In this document: one piece after another, positions 9,151-22,000 of the stretch
How the letters are laid out: every line of letters begins with the position of its first letter
Numbering within the stretch: the first letter of the stretch is position 1
Program-made: the position numbers and the translations under genes
Notes under the pieces: model-generated
Seen by the model: only the letters and a program-made list of their open reading frames with translations
Databases searched by the model: none
Told to the model about the DNA's origin: nothing
NCBI GenBank assembly: GCA_036583965.1
Contig: JAZBQD010000015.1
Coordinates: 20,985,310 to 21,049,309 of the forward strand
Direction of reading: 5' to 3'
DNA: 64,000 nucleotides
DNA from: Prunella strophiata
Lineage: Eukaryota; Chordata; Aves; Passeriformes; Prunellidae

Positions 9151-11557
9151 CTGGAAAGAAAGAAATTAGTACTTCAATACATAACTGGGAAAAAAAGTGC
9201 CTTGCAGTAGGATATAAATTCCCATGACAGAGAAATATTCTTGGTTTGAAATCTCAGCAATGCTAAGCACACCAGTTGTCTGAATGATCCATTCAGTCTG
9301 TAATTCTGTGATTTCAGACACAATCAGAAGAAGCAACAATACCACAAAATGGCTCTCAATCATTCATTTCTATAAATTACCTGCTTTAACAGTATGTTTA
9401 CCATCCAGGCACACAACTGTTCCCAAAAAATGGGCAAGTAGACTAGAGAGCATAAAACAGGAAATAAGAGATTTTCTTCACTGCCTTTGAAATTGTTCTA
9501 GAAGCCCATTCTATTACCAGCAAGGTGATATGGAACATAGGTCTATGCCAGATTTTTTGCCTTCAGAATATGAAAGAAAATTACAAGTACCCTTCCCTTC
9601 AAAAATAAAGAAGGACTTGTATAGCTTGCATATATGTGTCTGTTAAATACAGAATGTGGTATATTGCTGAGAGATGGGAAACATTTCATTTCTTACACAA
9701 ATGTGGTGGTAAGTTCAAGCTTGACTGCATGAGAAGAAATTTAACTGCATAATTATACTCCCTATGTGATTTATTCCGGAAAAGGAGTGGCTTTTTTCCA
9801 GTTTAACTTAAATCACTTCCAGAGCAATACAGTCTTTCATCATTTGAAGAGCCTTTCATCCATTTACCCACCATACGCACTTACCTCTGTCCCATGGAGA
9901 TACTTTAAGCCAGAGTAGTGAAAATTGGTACTGTTCCATGTAGGTCAATGAAGTTACATAAATTTACACCAGCTGAAGATCTGGCTATTTAGCTCTGTAT
10001 GGATCTTTTGTGGCTGTGCAAACTTAAGGATGTGAGTTATATATAAGGGATCAAAGCAATAAGCATTCTGGGTAAAATTTATTCTTTGCAGAGGGCCAGC
10101 ACAGAGCCTAAGCATCACTTAAGTTCTTTAAAACAGTCATATGAAGGCCTTGTGGGAGTTCTCTCTTGAGGGTTGAATTTCACTCTGATTTTGGACATCT
10201 GTCATTAATTAATTTAAGTAATTGAGAACAGGATCAGGCCCAAAGATTGATTATTTACACTAGCAAAAACTGAAACTTGTAAATACTGTGTTCTTCCATG
10301 ATTTGTTTCCAGAAAGAGATAGCATTCACCATGGGTCTGGTCAGTTGGACATAGTGAAGGGCTGGATGTTGGGGTTTCCTTCATTGTTTTAAGAAACAAC
10401 CACAGCAATAACTTTCAAAGATATTACAACTCAGTAGCCTGTTTGCAATTTGTGGTATCCTTAGCACAAGTTACACACAGAACAATAACATCCATTCAGT
10501 GGGTGGCTTTTGAATTTGCAAGAGTGATGACTGCTGCATTCAGATTCAAATGAATTTTATGCTGGAAGCACAAAGGCTGATACGTGCCTGTGTGTGCAAG
10601 GACAGGCATCTGGATGTGCACACGTGTGGGCACAGCTTTATATTCAAGGTTATATTGAGGGAGGCTGTACACTAGGATAGCCAAACTCATAAACAAACAT
10701 GTCACTTTGATTCTGAAGCATTAGTTAAAGAAAAGGAAAAAGAAAACAACAACAAAAAAAATCCAATTGCAGTGGCTGGAATCTGTTCAGTTTCTCACAG
10801 AGGCAGCTGGGAATAAATCTCATCACATATGAAAATTAGGAGAAACACGAAAACTGTTTACTTTGGAGAGAATGGTAGCTGGAAATGACAGCCAAATAAT
10901 GAGAAAAGGTATTTAAGTAGTCAGCCTCAGCTAGCAGCCCTACAAAATCCCGTGTGTTCCAAAGATAGACGTCATGTAAATGCCCTAATTGACAATTAGT
11001 AATTACATGTAGCTACAACACTAGGATGTCTCCCACCCTGTATAAACAGCTTTGCTCACGAGTTGAATGTTCCCAAGGAACATGCTGTCAGCTTTCCCTG
11101 AGCAGTCATTAGCTCCCAAATGCTGCCTTACTAATTTTCTGTGTAGTAATTAGTCTGCATTTAACTTCAAGATTCAGAAAGAAAAATAAAGAAGAGCTTT
11201 ATTTATCATCTATTGGCATTTTCTTATTTTACAAACATACAATTTGCACACTGGTAAACACGAAAGATATGGCCTTCATAATTTACTTTAAAGATATCTA
11301 ATATATTTGTATTAATGACCTAACAGTATAAGAATTGGGTGCTGTATAATTTTGAGCCAAGAAGCTACATTCCATGAAAACCAAAAAATGATCTCTGAAT
11401 GATTATTTAAATGTGAGATTTCTGGAAAAGATGGCTAGAAATAATCAGCAAATGACACTAAGTGATGCAGAAATATATGGCAGGAAATAAAAATGGCAGT
11501 GATTTTAGGGAACTAAGTAATCAGACATTAACATCATTTTAGCAGAGAACAGATTTA

Positions 11558-11675
11558 CAGATTTCACAGAATTTTCTAAATTGGAAGGGACTCAGAAGGA
11601 TCACCAAGTCCAGCTCTTAAGTGAATGGCTTATACAGAGATTGAACCCAGAACCTTGCTGTTATTTGCACCTCAC
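11558..11675 (-). repeat. Probable interspersed repeat fragment (CR1-like)
   Basis: The segment tcacagaattttctaaattg, gaagggactcagaaggatca, ccaagtccagctcttaagtg resembles the inverted start of bird CR1/related repeats ('acagaatc...ttggaa.ggac...gatca.c.agtcca'). It is diverged and short, so the family is uncertain. Confidence 0.5.
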
Positions 11676-11680
11676 TGTGA

Positions 11681-11720
11681 CCAAACAGGTATCAAAGTGA
11701 CCAAACAGGTATCAAAGTGA
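11681..11720. repeat. Perfect 20-bp tandem duplication
   Basis: The unit ccaaacaggtatcaaagtga occurs twice head to tail without mismatch, immediately after the CR1-like fragment. It is short and recent-looking and sits in the exon 7 - exon 8 intron. Confidence 0.95.
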
Positions 11721-14700
11721 CCTGATACTAAAGATTTGCAATAATTGTCATTAACTCTTTCATTGATCAAGCTTTATGCTAATTCTAAGAATTTATTAGA
11801 CGCTCTGTTCAAAAAAGTTCAACAAATATAGCTGGGAATGGGACATATATTAGGAGAAAAGAGAATTCATTGCATTAAGGTACAAAAAAATGGACTTCAA
11901 AGCATTCTAAGTAATACAATCCATTGATAAGTGAAAATTTGTAGCTTAGAGAGAATTTAAACAGACTATCTATTGTATATGTGCAGATAGGCACTCATTT
12001 GTGTAAATATTTGATTTCTGCATTTTCTGTTGGGGAAATATACCAGCAGATAACCCAGAGAGTTTTGTTTTGACTAGACTTGGCTGGGGTTTGGATTTGT
12101 AATTTTTAGCCATTATGGATTTCTGTTTTGAGAGGAATAGAAATTACTTCAAGGAAGGCAGATTAAGATGAAACTGCTCTTACTGGAGCAAAAGGCTAGA
12201 AAAGCTTTATCTTTAAAATAATGTCTTTATCATGCCTCTTCACAGAATGTTTCTATGTGCTCCTCAAAATTTACTTAGGTTTTCAGCTAGATGTGTAAGT
12301 GAAGGATATGATCTGAGTAAATAAAGCTGTGTGTCATATAACAAAGCATGAGGACTAAAGAGGGAGATTAAAAGTGAGACTAAGAATTTAGCCTGTCCAG
12401 AAAAGACACTAACTTCCAGCTGTACAAGTAATTTAAAGCTTGAGCTCTCAAATGCTTAGTGATGCAAATTTGATTTCTACTTTCCTTGTAGATTCACCAG
12501 ATTTAGCTTGGTTTCACCAAAGTTCTTTAGATTGGATTTGGCTCCTAATTGAAACTAGACAATGTTTTTTTGGGAGGAACAAGGGTAATTGCTATGAACT
12601 CTGAGACTTTGGCAAGAATCAGGTGAGGACCTGGTAAATGGTGTGGGAGAAGTTGTTATTTGAAAAGATGGAAGATAGTAAAATAAAAGCTCTGATAATG
12701 CAGCAGCATGGAGGAAATGTAGCTCTGGAGATGGCAGCTGAATTCTAAGACTTGTAGCTAAAGAAATTTTTAATTGAAAAATTAAAGGAGAAGCTTTATT
12801 TGTATTTTTTAGTGTGTTTTCACAATACAAGGTGGCTCTTGAGTAGGATTAGGATTTACAACAATAAAACCAACTAGTATTTGGAAAAACAGCGAATGAA
12901 ATATTTATTCTGCATATAATCAGCTGCAGTGGCCACCAGAACAGCTTGAACTTCACTTTGGTTTCATTTTCTCATGTGACCTGGGAGATCTGGCCAGTTC
13001 TATACCATCGGCCCTAGGAGGATAGAAAGTGAGTACAGAGCATGGAAAAAGGCAATTTCCATCACTCCCATGCTGGCTGGTAGAAAAAAGGTCACACTTG
13101 GCACATAAACTCTGACCCTGGGGGCTCCTGGAGATGTTGTGAACCTCAACATTACCTGCAAAGCAGACCTGAACCTCACAGGTACAAACTCACCCTACAC
13201 ACTGCAGAAAAGTCCTTTGATTAAGGAACAGTAACCAAATTATAAATGTTCATGGATAATATTAATCCTTATCTGCCCAGATATTATCTAGAAATTCAGT
13301 TATATGTAATACAGTATAAACATTGATTTAGAATTCAAGACCCCCCAAAAAAGCAATAGTATTCTTCTCACTATGTGAACAGTATAAAATTACATATAGC
13401 TTTGTTTGCCTGATGCTGTTCTCTGATGACCTGGGGAGGATTATGTAAAGCACAAGAGATTGTTCAGAGAACCTGTAACATTCCTAAACAATAAAATGGG
13501 AAAATATCCCAATAACAACTGATATACAAGGTACAGTTTCTAAGTTTCAACCCAGAGTACTGCATATAATTTTACACATTATATAACCCAATATCTGAAA
13601 GAACAGCAACTTGGGAGTAAATAACAATGAATTGTGATCCTGCTGCAACATGAATCAAAATTTGCCTTCAGTATTTTTTTTTTGGCAGAACGAGAAGAAG
13701 TTCTTATATAGCAAATTTGCTATTTGTAAAACTACAGTAGCCTTTAAAAAGTATGTTTATAAAATTTAGAATTTGTGTTCACAGACACACTATTTAAAAA
13801 AAAAAAATTTTAAATGTGTTCCAGTGAAGGTACTAATAATGTACTAACCAGAATGAATATCTACTCAAGACTTTGTAAGTGTATGATCAGAAAAGTGATA
13901 TATATATATTTTCCCTCAAATTCTATATAAGTAGTAATAAAATGCCACAGTTTCAGGCATATTTACTTACTTTGATAATAAATAAATACATTTTATTAAT
14001 ACCCACATTCTCATTGAAATCATTGCCCAATTCAACATAGCAACTGATTTATCCATGATATCTGCTGCTTTAAGTTAAAGAGGATGAAAAGTGATAACTG
14101 TTACTGTAACCCTAGAAGGAGACTACAGAAAGGTTTGAGAACTGCTACTTTCTAAAAACTTCTACTATACAACATTATGTTTTGCACAGAAAGCACACAA
14201 ATGAACTTAAATCCATCACTCTTGTGCTTCCTCAGAGGACTCTGAGTGTGGGGAAAAGAACTAGTAATAACTAGCACATTATAGACAATTTCTGCTGTCT
14301 GTTCATAAGCAAACAATCTCTGCAGAATACATTCAGGGGACTCTCACATGGATATCTGGTTTTTACATTTGCTGTGATCCCTAGTGGGACCCTCCAATTG
14401 CCTACTGTCTTGCAAGACAGAATTCCTTAACTCTGAGTAAATTGCTAGGAAGATCTGATCTCTTCTAACTTCAGAGTTTCACCCTATGTATCATATGCTC
14501 CAGTTCATCTAAAAAACACAGCTGTCTTGGAGACAAACATGACTTTTGATGTAACTGGGGCCCATCCCACAAAACAATGTGAAGATCAAGATAAGGAGTG
14601 CAGACTTGATCCAGTAATAATGTAGGAGCCAGTGTTGTCTGTAGAGCACAGAATGATGTATCTTCTCTTCCCTTTTAATGATATCTAACAGACCTCTAAC

Positions 14701-17700
14701 TTTCATTAAAATCTGCAGAAGGAACTCACAAAATCTGGCAGCTTTAGATAGAATTGCTTAAAGCCTCAAATACCATCAGTTTTGGACCTACCCCAGCTCT
14801 GAAAGGGACTGTACAGTTGGGGGTGTCTTATCCCTAAGTGAGGCCAAAACCTTGTGAAATCTGAGGAAAATGTGGGGGGGGATGGAGTGGGGTAGAAGAG
14901 TGAGCATCAGACCTCAGACTTTTTACTGAAATCTTAGCCAAACTAGCGAGACTTGCAGGAATCAGAGTGAAAGTTAAAAGGGAAAGGTTAGGTTCCCTGA
15001 AATGTAAAGGATCCAGGCAGGGAAAAAATGAAGGAAGCAAGGAGCTTTAAGTTAAGCCAAACAGTTGGAGGGACACCACCAAGAGCTGATAAATCCAAAT
15101 CCTTGGTGTGCTATAGCTGTTTTCATAACATAAAAAAGTTGAATTTTTTTTTAATTTTAGCTTACAGTTTCATTAATAATAAAATTATTCTAATTATAAA
15201 TAAAGTATTATAAAACTGTTTGCTAAAATATATATTTTAGGTGTATATATACTAAGTTGTGTTAAATAATTTAAATGAGCAATTACCGCATCTCTATTCT
15301 TAATTAGCAAAAGAAAAATGGAGAATTTTATTGATGTGAATGTAAGAGAAATACAATCCTTTTAAAACTATTTATTTTCATTTAACTGAACTGCCTTGCC
15401 ATACTAAAAAAACATTTTGCAGAGGTTAAATAAAGTATTTCATGGCAACCGCTGCTTCTTAGTGCCTGTGTAACAAGAAACATGAGCCAGCCAAAGTTGT
15501 GCAAGTTGGTTTTCTTTCCCAGTAAGAGAATGTGGTATCTAAGACCTTGTCCTAACTCATTTTATCCCCAAGAGTAAGTCAAGTAAGTCAAGTATGAACT
15601 AATGCCTGGAGGGAAGTCCCTGACTCCAGAAGTATGGATTATTTCACATTTATCTTACAATCTGCTCTCAGAGTTCTTAAAATTCACTAACTTGGCAAGT
15701 CAGGAATTATCATGAGAAATGAAATAATTTCATAACTATGAAGTCATCTAGCATTCCATGAATATGACACTCAGAGGGTTTGTCCTTGCTTGGGCATTAT
15801 TCTGACCTTTGGATAACAAGCTGCTAGATAGTTTTGCATGGAAACAATTAGAAAAGTGCCATAGTATAACAGGGACAACCTGATGTCTTGACTGAGTTGT
15901 TGTTTTCATTTCAAGGATTTGTATTAATCATTCAAAAAAATGTACATGACAACATTTGTAATAATATTTAAACAAACTTTTTTTGTAGGATTTAAAATGA
16001 CAAAGGATTGCACTGGTTGGATGAACTGCCATTCTGAATGCTGTATTTTCAATGGACTCATATTGGCAATAAACAAATGAATAGGCTTATAGGGGAATGC
16101 CAAGGTTCTCTCTTTACAAGACCTTTGTAAAGAAAATTTGTTTCTATCTCAACTGTGTGTAGAAAGCCTGTGCTCCCATAGAGTTTCAGTGAAATTACCT
16201 CAGTGCTGTTTTTTAATCTCTAAATTTCCCAGCAAGACATGGCTGTTTAAAAATGTTAAGAGAGCAGAAATTGTGTTGAAATGATTCCAAAGGCTGGGAC
16301 AAGGGAAGTATAACCTCCCTGCTAGAAGAGCCTGCTGGCCAGCAGTGTGGCTGAGTCAGGAGTCAGCTGTTAGCTTTGCCATCTCCTGGGACATGGGAAT
16401 CCATCATGACACTCCTGACTTTTTATCAGCCCAATTCTTCAGTGAATCTAAATCTGATCAGAGCAAAACAGAATGGGGAAACCCTTTGACATCACCAACT
16501 GGTAGCTGAAGAATGAATATCTGAAAAATGAATCTGAAGCTCCCACTGTCACCTCACCCACTCCCTTATGTGTGATTTGGTTTTCTGATGGACTTTTCCA
16601 CCTTTCACTCTGCACTTTTGCTTTTCATTTAATAAGAAACCTACATAGCAGCCATGAAAATGGAATGTTTTGCACTGCTCAAGTCTGTGACTGAAAGCAC
16701 AGTTTAAGTTTTTCAGGTGTTAGATGTCTAATGCCATATATTCTGATGGTGGTTTTTAGCAGTTCAGTTGCAACTAAGAGAAAGTATCAGTAATGAGCTG
16801 TCATTTTAATTCTTCAACTTTTCACTTGCTTGAGATAATCTTCATTTTTAAAACTCCTTCCAGTTTGAACCATTACGGAATATACACCATACTCAGAACT
16901 ACACCTTTAGTAGATCTATCTAAAGTGAGGACTCTCACAACTGAATAATTTTATGTAAGTAACCAGAAAATGAATGCAACAAATTTTTAAGAGGAAAGCC
17001 TTACTTAGTTCTGGGTTTATTTACATTACTTTAAATATTTCCTTCTTCTTCTCCCATGTATTTATAAAAAGGTTTAAATCTAATTTTGGGTGGTTGCTAC
17101 AAATGCAAGTGAAAATTGGTTATGAAATATAGGTTACACTTAGTTAGATTTCTTTCTCCCTCATACAGCCAAGGGGAATTACAACAACTGTAATCCTCTG
17201 TCACCTGATGAGTGGAGATCTTGTCCCACACTCTGACACGTGCCCAGCTGCACAGAGCACAGTCACCACTTGGTCTGGTCACCTGTGGGATGGGGCATTG
17301 CAGGCATTTTGCATGTATGAGAAAACATGTCTTCTTTTAAAACATGGAAAGGGACACAGAGTACTCCAGAGTCTCCAAGTCTTCAAAGGCCTCTCTCTCT
17401 GTCACCATTACACCAGCACACACTTTTTATAACAGCTCCTCTGTTGCTGGGCTAAGATGGTCCTTTATGAGCTTGGCTTCCTCTCAACTTACGCCCTGAC
17501 TTCAGTGTCAACTGCAATTGTTTACTCTGGCAGATTTTGCCCTGCACAGATTACCACATTCATGTAAAATTCAGTAGTTTTGCATATCCATCAGCTGACA
17601 TGTGAATGAAAACCACAGTAAATTTGCCATCTCTGCCTCTCAGTGTAACTTGAAACTTGTCAGCACTGAAAGTGGGCACAACTCCTGTTTAGAATTACAA

Positions 17701-18024
17701 TTCGAAATTTGCCTCCTTTCTCACATGCTAAGACTGGTATTTCCTAGGGCTCTAGAGGAGTTAGGAACTCCCATTCACTACATTCCTCCTAGGATCTGTT
17801 AAAATTTTAGTAATTTTTCAAGGCAGGACCTCTGCTCAGCAAATGGGGTGGCACAGCTCTGTAGTTTCCTACTCAGCAGGAGCTGGATATATCCTAAGAA
17901 AGGAGAAGAAATGGGTTTGCTGTTTCGTAAACACTTTTAAAATCAGATTTAAGTTCTTGTCCTGCCTTGAACGAAGATAAGAATTATATTTTTTTACCAC
18001 CTCCCAAGTGTTGGTCTCCTCTCT

Positions 18025-18285
18025 CAAGTAATAAGTAATAGGACAAGAGGAAATGAGCCTCAAGTTGTGCCAGGAAGGTTTAGATTGGATATTAGGAAAA
18101 GTTGCTTCATGGTAAGGGTTGTCAAGCATTGGAACAGGCTGCCCAGGGAATGGCTGAGTCACCATCCCTGAAAGTCTTTAAAAGATGTGGCACTTAGGGA
18201 CATGGTTTAGTGGTAGACTTGGCAGTATTGGGTTGGACTCAATGATTTTAAAGGTCTTTCCAACTTAAATGATTTTATAGCTTCA
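18025..18285 (+). mobile_element. CR1 LINE 3' fragment, plus orientation
   Basis: Contains gaggaaatgagcctcaagtt, aggtttagattggatattag, caagcattggaacaggctgc and gttggactcaatgattttaa in the forward CR1 order, ending in a decayed tail (atgattttatagcttcatt). It lies just downstream, on the gene strand, of VPS13B exon 7 and in the opposite orientation to the gene. Confidence 0.88.
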
Positions 18286-18858
18286 TTGAAATACTTCCTG
18301 TTGATAGTTTTAAAGTATTTTATTTCAGCTTTAGTGTTTATCCGTGAAACAAAAAATCCAACAACCCAGAAACTGTATTATTTAAACTACATAAGTGGGG
18401 TGTTTCTGACAATTTCAAAGCTTTTCTAAGGCAAGCACTAAGTTGAGAGCTTTGTCCAGTTTGACCCTGTTCTGCAAACAATTTCAGTGAACAGATGCTT
18501 CTGGTAAAAACAATTGGTTAAAAAAATTCCCCAAATCTCTAATGTACATCTCAGGAAACACGGATCGCTTAGTTATAGAAACCTGGCAAGCTGTCTTTCC
18601 TTTTTTCAGAAGCTTCACACAACTGCTTTGTTTTACAAAAAGTGCACATCCAGTTCTACCCTTGAGCAACTTTTAAAGACTTCTGGCTTTCCTCACACTT
18701 TGTTTACCTTTTCTCTGCGTTGCAGCCCCAGTGTGTGACTCCTGAAAGAACTGGAGCTTTAGAGATGGTTGAGACCACAGAGAAAACCAAAGAAGCAGTG
18801 CATAAAGCCACCATCAGCTTTAGCAAAGGCTGCCCTGGAAGGGCTGTTTCTGCCATAC

Positions 18859-19020
18859 CTGTGGGGACTTGTGCGAGCGCCAGCTGTACTGGTGACTGTG
18901 GAGAGAAGCCAGCAAAATATTCTCATCAGTGTCCACCTGGCCAAACCTCAGCGTCTCTTGGGTGTCATTACAGATCACGAAATGGCTGAAGACAAACTCC
19001 TCTGCCTCAGGGCACTGGTT
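18859..19020 (-). CDS. VPS13B: VPS13B window exon 7 (VAB repeat with invariant-type Asn)
   Basis: Acceptor tcctttcag before 19020 and donor CCACAG|gtatgg at 18859; 162 nt, phase 0 in and out, 54 codons. It reads NQCPEAEEFVFSHFVICNDT, QETLRFGQVDTDENILLASL, HSHQYSWRSHKSPQ. The Asn in FVICNDTQETLRF has the position and context of the near-invariant Asn that marks VAB repeats in VPS13 proteins. It joins in frame to LLHICIEGWGNW of exon 8. The exon is isolated between a 9.7-kb and a 6.2-kb intron and is markedly GC-richer than both. The overlapping plus-strand open frame here (18769-19203) is a shadow. Confidence 0.96.
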
Positions 19021-22000
19021 CTGAAAGGAAAGGGATATGAGAGCCAGGAAGAATCAATGTCAGTTGTGGGACATTTGGCAGCTGCCTGCCCAGTGGCGAC
19101 TGTTACAACACAGAAATGCAAGATCTTTTCCCTCAGCTTTGGCCTCATAGTAATCTCTGCAAAATCTACTTTCTGGGTTGACAAAATATATCCTAAGACT
19201 TAAAATATTTTACTTTATGTTTCTGTAATGCAAATCTAAAGATTTAAAACCACAATAAAACTTAATTTTCTAATTTGGGTAAACAACTTCAACAACAATA
19301 AATTCAGTGGGAAATGATGTTACATAGGGCACACAGGGTACAACAGCCTGAGCAGAGAGGAATGAAGAGGTTTCTCAGTGCTTGACAACTGAGCTCTCAG
19401 GTCAAGAGGTTTACAGTTCCTGTTCCCCAGCTTCTGCTTCTACTTTGAAATATTGCTGTGGATCAGCAGAAGACTCCCTTTTTCCTGATACCACATCACT
19501 TGAAAAGACAACTAAAGAAAAAAAAGGAGACATGAGTATTTTCACAGCTCCATGAGGCTGGTTTGAAAATGCATCATACCATTTAATAGGAAAAAAAAAA
19601 AAATCACACGTTTTAAAAGTATTTTAGATTTTACAATATTTTTTCTCCAGCATCTTTCCATCCCTCTTTTGCTGCTTTTTGTCTCGCTGTTTGGCACTCT
19701 GTTGACACAATGAGACTATATGATAGTCATAAAAATTGCCACAGCTACAGGTTTTCTACCCCTGAAGGCACAAGCTATAATCCCCTGCATGAGAGAGGTC
19801 AAAGTGTGACTGACAATTTGACTTGGAGATCATCTCTCATATATTTCTGCCCTAGTCACAAGTGGGCTGGCACCTTCCACTTACAAGCAACTATCTAACA
19901 ACTGAAACAATTATTCAAAGAAACCAACATTTGGAAAGTCTTTATGCAATTTAATGATTGTAACACAAAATATTCATCTTCTTGTGGTTTTTGTTACCAC
20001 TTATTGACCCATCTTTCCTAGCATGCTGTTATGACAGTATTTTTCTGTTGGTTGGTTTCCCTCTTCACAACATAGTTCAGCTACTTGTTTCTCATCCTTT
20101 CTTCCCATGATGTTTTCTCTAACTTATGGAACCTCCATGGATTTTGAGAGCTGATTCTGCTTCCCCTCCTTGCTCTCTCAGTGGACCTTTTAAATGGACA
20201 TTACAAGGCTAGCACCTTCCCTGCCCCTAATCATATGGGTCCCTTAGCTCTTTGATAACAATGTGCCTGGAAGCCTGCAGAAATTCAGAGATCAAACAAG
20301 AGGGAGAGAAATATTTCCTCACAGATTGCTATGCAGCCTTAGTTATCCTTGAAAACCAGTTTGGTGCATTGCTTGTAGCACATTCCTGGGTGATGTACAT
20401 GGAAGTTTTTCTGAGAAGTAAAGTGTGCAAGGTATGTCCAGTTTAGCATCCTTGAATGCATGTTCACTACTGGTTTCTCCAGAAGAACCTAAGGTGAATC
20501 TACAGGCAGACTCACAGGATGTCTGGGGCTAGAAGGGACCTCTGGAGGCCACCTAATCCAATGCCCCTGCTAGAGCAGGTTCATCTGGAGCAAGCTGCAC
20601 AGGATCCCATCCAGGCAGCTTTTAAATATCTCCAAAGAAGGAGACTCCACAACCTCTCTGGGCAATCTGTTCCAGTGACTGGTCACTCTCACAGTAAAGA
20701 TGTTTTTCATGATGCTCAGATGGAACTTCCTGTGTTTCAGTTTGTGTCTGCTGCCTCTTTGTCCTTAATCAAGGCAGGTTGTAATTCCTTTAGTAACTGA
20801 ATGTCAGAATGACTGCCTGGGAGTGTTTATGCAAATGTTATTCACCTTAGGAATATTTTAGAATGAGAATATTTAGATTAAAACTTCTTTCCAAATCTCA
20901 TTACTTCTTCTGCATAAGATCAGGTATCTTTTGTGAACCAGGAGCCAGGTGAGCACAACCAAAACTGCACTTCTTCCAAGCAGCAAAACTCTTTACAGAG
21001 CAGTGTGTCTGTATCACATTCAGTAGCAGATCTGAGTGTGCTAAAGGCTGACATTTACAGTGAGTGCAGAGTTTATTTTGGCATTTTCTAGTGGAGGATC
21101 TATGACTTTTTACTGTCAAGTTGCCATACCCACATACCCATAAGTCTACTACAAATATATGTATTTTCCTGTTACAGCTTTGCAAAATGTTCTTCTTAAA
21201 AGGGAGGATTTACTATTCACAGAGCTCAGCATGTTGTTAGAGTCAAACCTATACACAACCCCAGGGGAATTTAAGAAAAGCTTTTTCTTTTCACTCCAAT
21301 ACATTTTCTTGCTGATTACATAGAGATTGAAAGAACAATGCCATAAGATGATGAACTTCCTTCTTTTTACCTTAATAGCTAACTTAGTTTCAAGTAAGTA
21401 AACACAAACTGTAGGTTTTTGCATTTCCCAGAGGGAAAAGAGAATCCAGAGAGTTTTTGGCATGCATAGGACTTCTAACTTCTGCTTGGGGAATATTATC
21501 CTATCAGGAATTATTAATACACTTGCACACATTTTAGTGCTGATGAATGACTGCCATTAATCATTAGTCTTGAAAGCTAGATTTGCTACTAGAATTCAAT
21601 GATTTTAACAACAACAGTTCTCAAAGTTAAGTGAAAGAGGTATTTTAGGTTCCATTTTATAATAGCTCCAAAGTTTTAACCAAGGAAACACCAAGATTTG
21701 CATAACAGGGCACTGCTCTGTAGTGCCAGAGAGAAAGCTACTGATGCCTCCAGTTTTGATAACAGATGACTAAAGGAACACCAATGAAGCTTGAGGATGC
21801 TTTAGCTCAATGTGGCAGCTATGCACTGGACACCCATTCTTCTTCTTTGTCCTTGGGGATCTGCAGCAGCACCCTGTACCCATCACAGGGAACTGGATCC
21901 CACATTGCTGCTCAAGTCTGACAGTAGAAGCTTCTAGAGTAACCAGAAAAGGAGAAAAAAAAAACCCAAAAAACCTGTCAGCAAAAGGATGGAGTGAAGA

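Larger units (their letters stand above)
9151..18858 (-). other. 9.7-kb VPS13B intron between exons 7 and 8
   Basis: AT-rich intron with the CR1 fragment at 18025-18285, a probable repeat at 11558-11675 and the 20-bp duplication at 11681-11720. Poly-A/T tracts lie near 13675 and 13795. No exon or RNA gene was recognised. Confidence 0.75.

Noticed and set aside
17869..18165. A 98-codon minus-strand open frame
   Set aside because: It is the reverse strand of a CR1 fragment.
18769..19203. A 144-codon plus-strand open frame
   Set aside because: It overlaps VPS13B exon 7 on the opposite strand and spills into intron; its translation has no recognisable domain.
21149..21532. A 127-codon minus-strand open frame in an intron
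   Set aside because: No convincing splice context, no recognisable motif and AT-driven composition.
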